Below, piece by piece: positions 1 to 9,410 of a DNA stretch of 64,000 bases. Numbering within the stretch: position 1 is the stretch's first letter; each line of letters starts with the position of its first letter. The notes beneath the pieces were generated by a model, which saw only the letters and a program-made list of their open reading frames with translations, made no database searches and was not told the DNA's origin. The translations under genes were made by a program, and so were the position numbers. Origin of the DNA: Jiangella muralis (GTDB taxonomy: Bacteria > Actinomycetota > Actinomycetes > Jiangellales > Jiangellaceae); assembly GCF_001270745.1 (NCBI RefSeq), contig NZ_LFXL01000041.1, positions 1 through 64,000 of the forward strand, in the 5' to 3' direction.

Positions 1-373
1 CCGGACGACGCCCCTGGCAACCCCACCACCCCAGATAGCCCCCTTTCCCAACACTTACTAAGGAGTGAACGGTCGCTCCGACCAGATCGAGACCGTCAGT
101 GAAGCGGCAGCACCGGAATGAGATCGGATAGCCGATATGGACGTCGGCGAGGTCAAGGTCTCCGACGATGACCGCCCCGATGACGACGAGGCCGCGTGGG
201 TCGATGTGGGCGGCGAGATCGCGGTCCAGGAGAACGGCACGCACGGCGGCGGCGGGAATGGCGACGTCGGGGTCGTCTTCGGCCGGCCAGTTGGGGACCT
301 TCTCGCTGAGAGCCAGCGAGAAGCCGTGCACCATCGCGTCCCGCAACCATACTTCGTCCGCATCAGACGCCAT
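1..373 (-). CDS. Pentapeptide-repeat-like protein, 5' part only
   Basis: The minus strand is open from an ATG at 373 to the window edge, about 124 codons. The middle part (about residues 56-95) has a run of the type G-A-V-I-V-G-D-L-D-L-A-D-V-H-I, followed by F-R-C-C-R-F. This resembles the beta-helical pentapeptide-like proteins often annotated in actinomycetes as oxidoreductase or membrane protein. The last 20 or so codons before the edge no longer follow this pattern, so a frameshift or a diverged segment near position 60 is possible. It is transcribed away from the tRNA genes. No function can be assigned; the family guess rests on pattern only. Confidence 0.5.
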   Translation of the reverse strand, partial: MASDADEVWLRDAMVHGFSLALSEKVPNWPAEDDPDVAIPAAAVRAVLLDRDLAAHIDPRGLVVIGAVIVGDLDLADVHIGYPISFRCCRFTDGLDLVGATVHSLVSVGKGGYLGWWGCQGRRP

Positions 374-412
374 GCCGGACTGTAGCCGGGGGCGGGGACA
401 GAAAGTGTGTGG

Positions 413-483
413 AGCGGGTGACGGGAATCGAACCCGCATGACCAGCTTGGAAGGCTGGGGCTCTGCCATTGAGCTACACCCGC
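413..483 (-). tRNA. tRNA-Gly (anticodon TCC)
   Basis: On the minus strand the sequence folds as a cloverleaf with a 7-bp acceptor stem GCGGGTG/CACCCGC, a T-arm with GGTTCGATTCC, and an anticodon loop CTTCCAA giving TCC. The discriminator is T and CCA is not encoded. It diverges from tRNA-Pro; a TACTCT box on the minus strand (509-514) could be its -10. Confidence 0.95.
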
Positions 484-546
484 GCTGGGCGCCGAGGCCC
501 GTGGGACAGAGTACCCTGTGATCTGGCCTAGACTTGTCCGGGCACC

Positions 547-622
547 CGGGGCGTAGCGTAGTGGCTAGCGCGCCTGCTTTGGGAGCAGGAGATCGCAGGT
601 TCGAGTCCTGTCGCCCCGACCA
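547..622 (+). tRNA. tRNA-Pro (anticodon TGG)
   Basis: The acceptor stem is CGGGGCG/CGCCCCG, the anticodon stem-loop is CCTGC-TTTGGGA-GCAGG with TGG, and the T-arm is GCAGGTTCGAGTCCTGT. The 3' CCA is encoded (620-622). A TAGACT hexamer at 529-534 is a plausible -10 for this gene. The divergent pair with tRNA-Gly lies just upstream of tig. Confidence 0.95.
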
Positions 623-698
623 GCCCGCGTACGCGACCACCGAACGAGAACGGTCGTGCACGTGACCGCAGACCATCCCACACAGGAGACACGAAAGC

Positions 699-2120
699 GT
701 GAAGAGCGTCGTCGAGACCCTCAACCCGACCAGGGTCCGGCTCGCGGTCGAGGTTCCCTTCGCCGAGCTTGAGTCGAACATCCAGTCCGCTTACAAGCGC
801 ATCGCCGCTCAGGTGACGGTGCCGGGCTTCCGCAAGGGCAAGGTCCCGCCCATGGTCATCGACCAGCGCATCGGGCGGCCGGTGGTGCTGGAGGAGGCCG
901 TCAACGAGGCCATCCCGCAGCTCTACCAGGACGCCATGCGCGAGAACGAGCTGACGCCGCTGGCGCAGCCCGAGATCGACTCGCCGTCGTTCGGCGAGGG
1001 CGAGGACCTCAAGTTCACCGCGGAGGTGTCGGTCAAGCCGAAGATCGAGCTGCCCGAGTGGGAGGGCCTGGAGGTCCAGGTCGACGACATCGCGGCGAGC
1101 GACGACGACATCAGCGAGCGGCTCGACGTGCTGCGGGCGCGGTTCGGCACGCTGGTGACGGTCGAGCGGGCCGCGGCCGACGACGACTTCGTCCAGATCG
1201 ACCTCAACGCCACCAGCGACGGCGAGCCGGTCGAGGGCGGCCAGGCCAGCGGCGTCTCGTACCAGATCGGCCGTGGCGGCATGGTCGAGGGCCTGGACGA
1301 GGCCCTGGCCGGCGTGTCCGCGGGCGAGTCGAAGAGCTTCCGGACGACGCTCGTCGGCACGCACGAGGGCGAAGAGGTCGACGTCGAGGTCACGGTGAAC
1401 GCCGTCAAGGAGCAGCAGCTGCCCGAGCTGGACGACGAGTTCGCCCAGCTGGCCAGCGAGTTCGACACCCTCGACGAGCTGCGCGACGACATCCGCGAGC
1501 AGGCGCTGAACAGCAAGCGCATCGAGCAGGCCATGTCGGCCCGCGACAAGGTGCTCGAGCAGCTCATCGCCAACGCCGGCGACATCCCGCTGCCGGAAGA
1601 GCTGATCACCCAGCAGGTCGAGGAGCACCTCGCCGACGGCCACGGCGACGACGAGCACCGGGCCGAGTTCGAGCAGAACCTGCGCGGCAACCTCACCCAG
1701 CAGTTCGTCCTCGACGAGCTGGTGAAGGCCGAGAGCATCGAGGTCTCGCAGGACGAGCTCAGCTCGTACATCATCCAGCAGGCCATGCGCTCGCGCATCG
1801 ACCCGAACCAGCTCGCCCAGCAGCTGGTCGACCAGGGCAACCTGCCGGCCGTCGTCGCCGACGTGGCGCGCGGCAAGGCGCTGGCCCTGGCGGTCGAGAA
1901 GGCCAAGGTCACCGACGCCTCCGGCAACGGTGTCGAGCTGAACCGGCTGCGCGAGGACGGCACCCTGGCCGACCCCAGCGAGCTCGAGGGCGGCGGCGTC
2001 CCCGCCCCGGCGGTCGACGGCTCGTTCGAGTTCGCCGAGCTGGACGGGGAGCAGAGCGACGAGACGGCCGGCGAGGCCGAAGCGGCCGACGAAGCCGACG
2101 AGGCCGACAAGAAGGCCTGA
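699..2120 (+). CDS. tig: Trigger factor (ribosome-bound chaperone, PPIase)
   Basis: The 473-aa product is a cytosolic chaperone that binds the ribosome at the exit tunnel and catalyses prolyl isomerisation. The N-terminal ribosome-docking signature GFRKGKVPP lies near residues 46-54. An FKBP-type domain follows at about 160-250 (E-F-V-Q-I-D-L, then [11 protein letters not shown]), and then the helical substrate-binding C-terminus. The last 45 residues are strongly acidic and end in KKA, as in other actinobacterial homologues. GTG at 699 is preceded by AGGAG (684-688). The place directly upstream of clpP1-clpP2-clpX is the classical bacterial order, so folding and degradation genes sit together; a strong hairpin separates them. 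Confidence 0.97.
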   Translation: MKSVVETLNPTRVRLAVEVPFAELESNIQSAYKRIAAQVTVPGFRKGKVPPMVIDQRIGRPVVLEEAVNEAIPQLYQDAMRENELTPLAQPEIDSPSFGEGEDLKFTAEVSVKPKIELPEWEGLEVQVDDIAASDDDISERLDVLRARFGTLVTVERAAADDDFVQIDLNATSDGEPVEGGQASGVSYQIGRGGMVEGLDEALAGVSAGESKSFRTTLVGTHEGEEVDVEVTVNAVKEQQLPELDDEFAQLASEFDTLDELRDDIREQALNSKRIEQAMSARDKVLEQLIANAGDIPLPEELITQQVEEHLADGHGDDEHRAEFEQNLRGNLTQQFVLDELVKAESIEVSQDELSSYIIQQAMRSRIDPNQLAQQLVDQGNLPAVVADVARGKALALAVEKAKVTDASGNGVELNRLREDGTLADPSELEGGGVPAPAVDGSFEFAELDGEQSDETAGEAEAADEADEADKKA

Positions 2121-2143
2121 CGGCCGGAACCCCAGCACGAGCA

Positions 2144-2185
2144 CGCGATCAGGTGACCACCCACCGGGCTGGTCACCTGATCGCG
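2144..2185 (+). terminator. Rho-independent terminator after tig
   Basis: A perfect 16-bp inverted repeat runs from CGCGATCAGGTGACCA (2144-2159) to its complement (2170-2185), with a 10-nt loop and TTT directly after. It starts 24 nt past the tig stop. It should uncouple tig from the clp operon. Confidence 0.85.
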
Positions 2186-2209
2186 TTTGCGCACCATACG
2201 GACCCGCGG

Positions 2210-2227
2210 CGCACGCCGTCAGCGAAC
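2210..2227 (+). promoter_or_regulatory. Candidate ClgR operator upstream of clpP1
   Basis: The core CGCCGTCAGCGAAC fits the Corynebacterium ClgR consensus as I recall it (CGC-Y-N-A-N-R-GCG-W-W-S), with one mismatch in the core and one in the left flank. It lies about 120 bp before the clpP1 start. ClgR is the known activator of clpP1P2 in actinobacteria. The site is inferred by eye. Confidence 0.45.
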
Positions 2228-2346
2228 ACCGGCCATGCGGCGGATGGTCGCCGCGGCCTTTGTGGTTACTGTCGTTGACACAACGAAGAAGACACACACG
2301 AACCAACGGTCTCGACGACCAATCAGCAAGCCCCAAGGAGATCACG

Positions 2347-2985
2347 GTGAGCACACGCCCCGAGACGTCGGGCCCGTCCCTGATTCAGGCCCACGCCCCC
2401 GCGCCCGGCATCGGTGGTCTGGACGACCACATCTACAACCGGCTGCTGCGAGAGCGCATCATCTTCCTCGGCTCCGAGGTCCGCGACGAGAACGCCAACG
2501 CCATCTGTGCGCAGCTGCTGCTGCTGGCGGCCGAGGACCCCGACCGCGACATCAACCTGTACATCAACTCGCCGGGTGGCTCGGTGTCGGCCGGCATGGC
2601 CATCTACGACACCATGCAGTACGTGAAGCCGGACGTGGTGACGCTGGCGATGGGATTCGCGGCGTCCATGGGCCAGTTCCTGCTGACGGCGGGCGCTCCC
2701 GGCAAGCGGTACGCCCTCCCGCACGCGCGCATCCTCATGCACCAGCCGTCCGGCGGCATGGGCGGTTCGGCCAGCGACATCCGCATCCAGGCCGAGGCGA
2801 TGCTGCGCACCAAGAAGGAGATGGCCGCGCTGATCGCGCACCACACCGGTCAGCCGGTCGAGCGCATCGAGGCCGACTCCGACCGCGACCGCTACTTCAC
2901 GCCGCAGGAGGCGCTCGAGTACGGCTTCGTCGACCACGTGGTCGCGAGCGCCTCGCAGGTCTCCGACGGCGGCGGCACGGCCTGA
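2347..2985 (+). CDS. clpP1: ATP-dependent Clp protease proteolytic subunit 1
   Basis: The 212-aa serine peptidase forms a ring that stacks with ClpP2 into the ClpP1P2 barrel and is fed by ClpX or ClpC. The catalytic triad is visible as Ser107 (GFAASMGQ), His132 (LMHQPSGG) and Asp181 (DRDRYF), with the same spacing as E. coli ClpP (25 and 49 residues). I chose GTG at 2347 because AAGGAG (2335-2340) sits 6 nt before it; an upstream in-frame extension to 2260 has no such site and adds atypical sequence. It is followed 46 bp later by clpP2, in one operon. Confidence 0.97.
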   Translation: MSTRPETSGPSLIQAHAPAPGIGGLDDHIYNRLLRERIIFLGSEVRDENANAICAQLLLLAAEDPDRDINLYINSPGGSVSAGMAIYDTMQYVKPDVVTLAMGFAASMGQFLLTAGAPGKRYALPHARILMHQPSGGMGGSASDIRIQAEAMLRTKKEMAALIAHHTGQPVERIEADSDRDRYFTPQEALEYGFVDHVVASASQVSDGGGTA

Positions 2986-3031
2986 CGCCACCGCCAACGA
3001 CACGAGCTACGACAGCGACAGAGGAGACCCA

Positions 3032-3637
3032 GTGAACTACTACATCCCGCAGTGGGAGGAGCGCACGTCCTACGGCTTCCGGCGGATCGACCCGTACGGC
3101 AAGCTGTTCGAAGAGCGCATCATCTTCCTCGGCACGCCCATCACCGACGACGTCGCGAACGCCGTCATGGCGCAGCTGATCTGCCTGGAGTCGATGGAGC
3201 CCGACCGCGACATCGAGATCTACATCAACTCGCCCGGTGGCTCGTTCACGGCGATGACGACGATCTACGACACCATGCAGTTCATCAAGCCGGACGTCCG
3301 GACGGTGTGCATGGGCCAGGCGGCGTCGGCGGCGGCCGTGCTGCTGGCGGCCGGGGCCCCCGGCAAGCGGCTGGCGGTGCCGAACGCGCGCATCCTGATC
3401 CACCAGCCCTACACCGAGGGCACCTACGGCCAGGCCAGCGACATCGAGATCCAGGCGAACGAGATCCTGCGCATGCGGGCGTTGCTGGAGAAGATGCTCG
3501 CCGACCACTCCGGCCGCAGCATCGACCAGGTGCGCAACGACATCGAGCGCGACAAGATCCTGACCACCCAGGAGGCCATCGACTACGGCCTCGTCGACAA
3601 CTTCACCGCTTCGCGCAAGGCCAGCCTCGTCGGCTGA
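3032..3637 (+). CDS. clpP2: ATP-dependent Clp protease proteolytic subunit 2
   Basis: The 201-aa second ClpP paralogue is the partner ring of ClpP1. In actinobacteria both are needed for an active tetradecamer. Catalytic Ser99 (GQAASAAA), His124 (LIHQPYTEG) and Asp174 (ERDKIL) are present. The start GTG at 3032 is preceded by GAGGAG (3021-3026). It shares the S-P-G-G-S and APGKR motifs with ClpP1, which fits an old tandem duplication. It lies in the clpP1-clpP2 operon, with clpX 147 bp downstream. Confidence 0.97.
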   Translation: MNYYIPQWEERTSYGFRRIDPYGKLFEERIIFLGTPITDDVANAVMAQLICLESMEPDRDIEIYINSPGGSFTAMTTIYDTMQFIKPDVRTVCMGQAASAAAVLLAAGAPGKRLAVPNARILIHQPYTEGTYGQASDIEIQANEILRMRALLEKMLADHSGRSIDQVRNDIERDKILTTQEAIDYGLVDNFTASRKASLVG

Positions 3638-3649
3638 CCTCGCATCCAT

Positions 3650-3678
3650 CGGGCCCGGTGCACGACGCGCCGGGCCCG
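3650..3678 (+). terminator. GC-rich hairpin between clpP2 and clpX
   Basis: A 9-bp perfect stem CGGGCCCGG/CCGGGCCCG has an 11-nt loop, 12 nt after the clpP2 stop. There is no T-run, so it may only attenuate, or protect the clpP mRNA 3' end. Confidence 0.45.
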
Positions 3679-3784
3679 ATCCGGTCTCCGGGTGCCCGTT
3701 TGTCCATCCGACGTTGTACCGTCGAAGACACGCAGGGCTCGCGAGGGCCGGCAAGACGCTCGACGTCGAGGAAGGACGTACCGC

Positions 3785-5080
<1,296 letters not shown>

Positions 5081-5151
5081 CCCGGCTTCTGCGGAAGACA
5101 TTGGTCGATCCGACGAACTCGGCGGCCTCGCTCTGCGGTTGAATCCGGGGC

Positions 5152-6717
5152 ATGAGCGAGACACTCGTCCTGCGTGGCGGCACCGTGTTCGACGGCCTGG
5201 GTTCGCCCGGTGTGGTGGCCGACGTCCTGATCGCCGACGGAATGGTGCGTGCGGTCGGCGACACCAGCGACGCCGTCGGCGCCCGCGTGCTCGACTGCGC
5301 GGGCCTGCACGTCACGCCGGGGTTCGTCGACGCCCACTCGCACAGCGACATGGTGCCGCTGATGGACGACGCGCAGCCGTTCAAGCTGCTGCAGGGCGTG
5401 ACGACCGAGGTGGCCGGCAACTGCGGGTTCAGCTTCGCCCCGCTGGACGAGGCCTCGGCGGCCGTCGTCCAGGAGATGTACGGCGAGCTGGGCTGCGACA
5501 TCCCGCCGCCACCCGGCTCGTTCGCCGACTTCCTCGACCTCGTCGAGCGGCACGGCCCCACCAACCACCTGGCCTACCTCGTCGGCCATCACACGCTGCG
5601 GCTCACCGCCAACGGCGCCGGCGACGAGCTGCGCCCGGGCGCCGTCGAGCACATGCGGCGGCTGGCCGCCGAGGCGTTCGAGGCCGGCGCGGTCGGCTTC
5701 TCCACCGGCCTGATCTACCCGCCCGGCTGCTTCGCCGACCAGGCCGAGCTGGAGGCGATCGCCCGGGTCGCCGGCGCCTACGGCCGCACCTACGCCACCC
5801 ACATGCGCGACGAGGGCCGCTTCGTCGAGGACGCCATCGACGAGGCGGTCGCGATCGCCCGGGCCGGCGGCGTGCGGCTGCAGATCTCGCACTGCAAGGC
5901 GGCGGGGAGGGCGGCGCACGGCAAGGGCACCGCCCTGCTGGAGCGCATCCAGGCGGCCCGGCTGGTCGGCGTCGACGTGATGGGCGACCAGTACCCGTAC
6001 CTCGCCGGCGGGACGGTGCTGCTCGCGCTGCTGCCCAACCGCGCTGCCGAGGGTGGCGCGGCGGCCATGACGGCGCGGCTGGCCGACCCCGCGTACCGGG
6101 TCGGGCTGCGGGCCGACGCCGAGCGCGGCGACCCCGGCGACGGCATGTGGGCGAACACGACGGCGGCGCAGGTCATCGTCACCGGCCACCGTGACCCCGA
6201 CGTCGTCGGCCGCACCGTCGCCGACCTCGCGGCGCAGCGCGGCGCCGACGGCTTCGACACGCTCTGCGACCTCGTCGGCGAGGATCCAGCCGCGATGATC
6301 GTCGTCGAGATGATGGCCGAGCCGGACGTGCGGACGATCATGGCCAGCCCGCTGGTCGGCATCGGCTCGGACAACGGCCCGCCGATGGGCCTGCAGCACC
6401 CGCGTACGTACGGCTGCTTCCCGCGGCTGCTGGGCAGGTACGTCCGCGACGAGAACGTGCTGACCTGGGAAGAGGCGATCCGCAAGGCGACGTCGCTGAT
6501 CGCCCGCCAGTTCGGGCTGTCCGGCCGCGGCGTCCTGCTGCCGGGCGCGCACGCCGACGTCACCGTCTTCGACCCCGAGCGCATCGGCCACGCCGGCAGC
6601 TACACCGACCCGGCCGTGTCGCCCGACGGCGTCGAGACGGTCGTGCTGGGCGGCCGGATGGTCGTCGACGGCGGCGGCTTCACCGGCGAGCGGGCCGGTC
6701 GGGTGCTGCGCGCCTGA
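5152..6717 (+). CDS. N-acyl-D-amino-acid deacylase (amidohydrolase family)
   Basis: The 521-aa TIM-barrel amidohydrolase probably hydrolyses N-acyl-D-amino acids to the free D-amino acid. The metal and active-site residues of the D-aminoacylase group can be placed: HSHSD at 62-66, Cys91 in AGNCGF, His217 in ATHMRDEG, His247 in ISHCKAAG, and the SDNG aspartate near 405. The C-terminal G[13 protein letters not shown] strand is typical of the superfamily. ATG at 5152 has only a weak G-rich ribosome site. It lies upstream of a peptide-import operon that also holds an N-acylamino-acid racemase homologue, which supports a role with N-acyl-D-amino acids. Dihydroorotase or hydantoinase activity is less likely given the motifs. 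Confidence 0.88.
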   Translation: MSETLVLRGGTVFDGLGSPGVVADVLIADGMVRAVGDTSDAVGARVLDCAGLHVTPGFVDAHSHSDMVPLMDDAQPFKLLQGVTTEVAGNCGFSFAPLDEASAAVVQEMYGELGCDIPPPPGSFADFLDLVERHGPTNHLAYLVGHHTLRLTANGAGDELRPGAVEHMRRLAAEAFEAGAVGFSTGLIYPPGCFADQAELEAIARVAGAYGRTYATHMRDEGRFVEDAIDEAVAIARAGGVRLQISHCKAAGRAAHGKGTALLERIQAARLVGVDVMGDQYPYLAGGTVLLALLPNRAAEGGAAAMTARLADPAYRVGLRADAERGDPGDGMWANTTAAQVIVTGHRDPDVVGRTVADLAAQRGADGFDTLCDLVGEDPAAMIVVEMMAEPDVRTIMASPLVGIGSDNGPPMGLQHPRTYGCFPRLLGRYVRDENVLTWEEAIRKATSLIARQFGLSGRGVLLPGAHADVTVFDPERIGHAGSYTDPAVSPDGVETVVLGGRMVVDGGGFTGERAGRVLRA

Positions 6718-6730
6718 CCGTCGGTACGAG

Positions 6731-6760
6731 CCGACGACTTCCGCGTCCCGGGGTCGTCGG
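6731..6760 (+). terminator. Hairpin after the deacylase gene
   Basis: CCGACGAC (6731-6738) pairs with GTCGTCGG (6753-6760) across a 14-nt loop. It starts 14 nt after the stop codon and has no T-run, so termination is only a guess. Confidence 0.35.
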
Positions 6761-6773
6761 ATCGGACAAAGAC

Positions 6774-6787
6774 GTGACCCGGGTCAC
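6774..6787 (+). promoter_or_regulatory. 14-bp palindrome, candidate operator of the peptide operon
   Basis: GTGACCCGGGTCAC is a perfect palindrome 45 bp before the ABC transporter start. Its 12-bp core TGACCCGGGTCA occurs again at 53400-53411, upstream of the phzF-like gene. No cognate regulator is coded next to it. Confidence 0.4.
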
Positions 6788-6831
6788 GGGGCCAGGCTGT
6801 GCGAACCACCTGCGCTCCCGAAGGAGTCGTC

Positions 6832-8433
6832 ATGCGCACACGCCGGAAGGTCGCGCTCGTCGCGGCCCTGACTCTGCTCCTCGCGGCCTGCGGCGGGTCC
6901 GGCGGGGACGATCCCAGCGAGGCGGGCGGCAACGCCGAGCCCGTCCTCGACGGGACGTTCGCGACGTCGGTCACCGCCGACCCGGGCAACCTGCACCCGC
7001 ATCTGACCGTGCTCGCCGCGACCCGCGCCATCGACAACTACCTGTACGACAAGCTGGTCTACTTCACCGTCGACGGCGAGGAGCTGCCGTGGCTGGCGGA
7101 GTCGTGGGACGTCACCCCGACCACCGTCACGTACACCTTGCGCGACGGCGTGACCTGCTCCGACGGGTCCCCGCTGACGGCCACGGACGTGGCGGCGAAC
7201 TTCCAGTTCGTGGTCGATGAGGCGAACGTGTCGCCGGTGCGGGGCGTGCTGATCCCGGGCGACATGACGGCCACCGCCGACGACGCCGCGCGCACCGTCA
7301 CCCTCACCGTGCCGGCGCCGGACCCGTTCCTGCTGCAGAGCACGGGTGAGCTGTTCATCGTCTGCAAGTCCGGCCTGGACGACCCGTCGCTGCTGGAGGA
7401 GGGCGGCGTCGGCACCGGGCTGTTCGAGCTGACCGAGGTGGTCCGCGACGACCACTACACGTTCCAGCGCCGCGACGACTACACCTGGGGCCCGGACGGC
7501 GCCACCGCGACCGAGCCGGGCACGCCGGCGACGGTGAACATCCGGGTCATCGCGAACGAGTCGACGGCGGCGAACCTGCTGCTCTCCGGCGAGCTGAACG
7601 CCGTCTCGGTGGTCGGCCCGGACCGGCAGCGGCTGGAGCAGGACTACGACGACCTGACGATGCGCGGTGTGGTCGGCGAGCTGTTCCTCAACCAGGCCGC
7701 CGGCCAGCCGGGCGCCGACGACGCCGTCCGCGCGGCGCTGGCCCAGGCGCTGGACTACGACGAGCTGATGTCGGTGATCACCGGCGGGTACGGGCAACGC
7801 TCGGAGTCGCTGGCCATCATCGACCCGCTGGTCTGCCGCTACGACGCCGTTGACGCGAACCTGCCGGAGCAGGACGCCGAGGCGGCCGCCGCGGCCCTCG
7901 ACGAGGCCGGCTGGACGGCCGGCTCGGACGGCGTGCGCGCCAAGGACGGCGCCCGGCTGGAGCTGGAGCTGATCTACAACAGCACCCGCGGCGACACCAC
8001 CGCGGCCGCGGCCGAGCTGATCGCGTCGACGTGGACCGAGCTGGGCGTGGCCGCGACCACCCGCGGCCTGCCGCCGACCGAGTACAACGAGGTGGTCTTC
8101 GGCACCGGGTCGTGGGGCGCCGCGCTGCTGCCGGTGAACCTGCGGCTGCCCAGCCAGATGGTGCCGTTCCTGTCCGGCCCGGCGCCCGCCGACGGCGGCG
8201 TCAACCTCGCCTCCATCGACAACCCGGACTACGTGGCCGCCGTCGCGGAGGCGATGACGCTGCCCGGCCAGGAGGGCTGCGACACGTGGCAGGCCGCGGA
8301 GGAGGCGCTGCTCGCCCAGAACGACGTGCTGCTGTTCGCCGACGAGACCATCCCGCTGTTCGTCGACGGTGTTACCGCCGAGCGCGGCGGCGACGGCCTG
8401 ATCCCGGCGACGATCCGGCTGTCGGCCTCGTGA
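6832..8433 (+). CDS. Peptide ABC transporter substrate-binding lipoprotein (SBP family 5)
   Basis: The 533-aa product is an extracellular solute-binding lipoprotein of the oligopeptide/dipeptide type. The first residues (MRTRRKV) are basic, a hydrophobic stretch follows, and the lipobox is LLAAC with Cys about 20 residues in. The family signature region W-x-V-x-x-x-x-x-x-Y-T-L-R-D-G-V is present at about 89-105, with S-P-L-T-A-T-D-V following. ATG at 6832 has AAGGAG 5 nt upstream; an earlier in-frame GTG would lengthen the signal peptide. It is the first gene of an operon in which each of the next genes overlaps by about 4 nt, so it defines the cargo of the importer. Peptides or acylated amino acids are the likely ligands. 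Confidence 0.93.
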   Translation: MRTRRKVALVAALTLLLAACGGSGGDDPSEAGGNAEPVLDGTFATSVTADPGNLHPHLTVLAATRAIDNYLYDKLVYFTVDGEELPWLAESWDVTPTTVTYTLRDGVTCSDGSPLTATDVAANFQFVVDEANVSPVRGVLIPGDMTATADDAARTVTLTVPAPDPFLLQSTGELFIVCKSGLDDPSLLEEGGVGTGLFELTEVVRDDHYTFQRRDDYTWGPDGATATEPGTPATVNIRVIANESTAANLLLSGELNAVSVVGPDRQRLEQDYDDLTMRGVVGELFLNQAAGQPGADDAVRAALAQALDYDELMSVITGGYGQRSESLAIIDPLVCRYDAVDANLPEQDAEAAAAALDEAGWTAGSDGVRAKDGARLELELIYNSTRGDTTAAAAELIASTWTELGVAATTRGLPPTEYNEVVFGTGSWGAALLPVNLRLPSQMVPFLSGPAPADGGVNLASIDNPDYVAAVAEAMTLPGQEGCDTWQAAEEALLAQNDVLLFADETIPLFVDGVTAERGGDGLIPATIRLSAS

Positions 8434-9410
8434 CGGCTCTGGTCGCCGCCCGGCCCGGCGTCGCCAACCCGTGGGTCGCCTTCCTGGCCCGCCGCCTGGG
8501 GCGGCTGCTGCTGTCGCTCGCGGTGCTGGTGACGCTCGCGTTCGGGATGATCCACCTGATCCCCGGCGACCCGGTCCGGGCGGCGCTGGGAGTGACGGCG
8601 CCGCTGGAGCTGGTGGACGCGCGGCGCGAGGCGCTCGGGCTGAACGACCCGCTCGCCACGCAGTTCGTCGACTACGTGCGGGCGCTGTTCTCCGGCGACC
8701 TCGGCATCTCGATGTCCTCCGGGGTGCCGGTGTCGGAGACGATCGGCCAGCGGCTGCCGGCCACCGCGAGCCTGGCCATCGCCGCGTTCGTCGTGGTCAT
8801 GCTGGTCGCGGTCCCGCTCGGCCTGGGGATGGCGGTGCTGACCCGGGGCGGCCGGCGTCGCGGCACCGAGCTCGGTTTCACCTCCACCAGCGCGGTGGTC
8901 GCGGCGATCCCGGAGTTCCTGCTCGCCGTCGGGCTGGTGTTCGTGTTCGGTGTGACGCTGGGCTGGTTCCCGGTGGCCGGGCGCGGCGGGGCGTCGTCGT
9001 ACGTGCTGCCGGTGCTCGCGCTGTCGCTCGGCCCGGCACTGCTGCTGGCGCGCATGGTCCGGGTCGAGGCGCTGGCGGTGCTGGACGAGGACTTCGTCCG
9101 CACCGCCCGGGCCAAGCGGCTGCCGCAGCTGCGGGTGTACCTGCGCCACGTCTTCCCGAACGCGCTCACGTCGACGCTCACCATCGGCGGCCTGCTGCTC
9201 AGCGGCATGATCGTCGGCACCGTGCTGGTCGAGAACGTGTTCGCCTGGCCGGGCATGGGGATGACGATCGTCTCCTCGATCCTGGCCAAGGACTACCCGG
9301 TCGTGCAGGGCATCGTGCTGGTCTACGGCGCCGCGGTGCTGCTGGTGAACCTCGTCGTCGACGTGCTGCTGGCCGTCGCCGACCCCCGCTCGACCATCCG
9401 GGAGGGCTGA
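8430..9410 (+). CDS. Peptide ABC transporter permease (DppB type)
   Basis: The 326-aa inner-membrane permease has the usual DppB/OppB layout. The first membrane helix comes after R-R-L-G-R, the conserved H-L-I-P-G-D-P lies at about 47-53, and several hydrophobic segments follow. The EAA-type loop is E-D-F-V-R-T-A-R-A-K-R-L near 219-230. The GTG start at 8430 overlaps the stop of the binding protein (GTGA), which indicates translational coupling. It pairs with the permease half of the next gene to make the membrane channel. Confidence 0.93.
   Translation: MTALVAARPGVANPWVAFLARRLGRLLLSLAVLVTLAFGMIHLIPGDPVRAALGVTAPLELVDARREALGLNDPLATQFVDYVRALFSGDLGISMSSGVPVSETIGQRLPATASLAIAAFVVVMLVAVPLGLGMAVLTRGGRRRGTELGFTSTSAVVAAIPEFLLAVGLVFVFGVTLGWFPVAGRGGASSYVLPVLALSLGPALLLARMVRVEALAVLDEDFVRTARAKRLPQLRVYLRHVFPNALTSTLTIGGLLLSGMIVGTVLVENVFAWPGMGMTIVSSILAKDYPVVQGIVLVYGAAVLLVNLVVDVLLAVADPRSTIREG

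Noticed and set aside
528-2354. Minus-strand frame of 608 codons opposite tig
   Set aside because: It runs through tRNA-Pro, tig and its terminator and is rich in Leu/Val/Asp without any motif. It is a shadow of tig.
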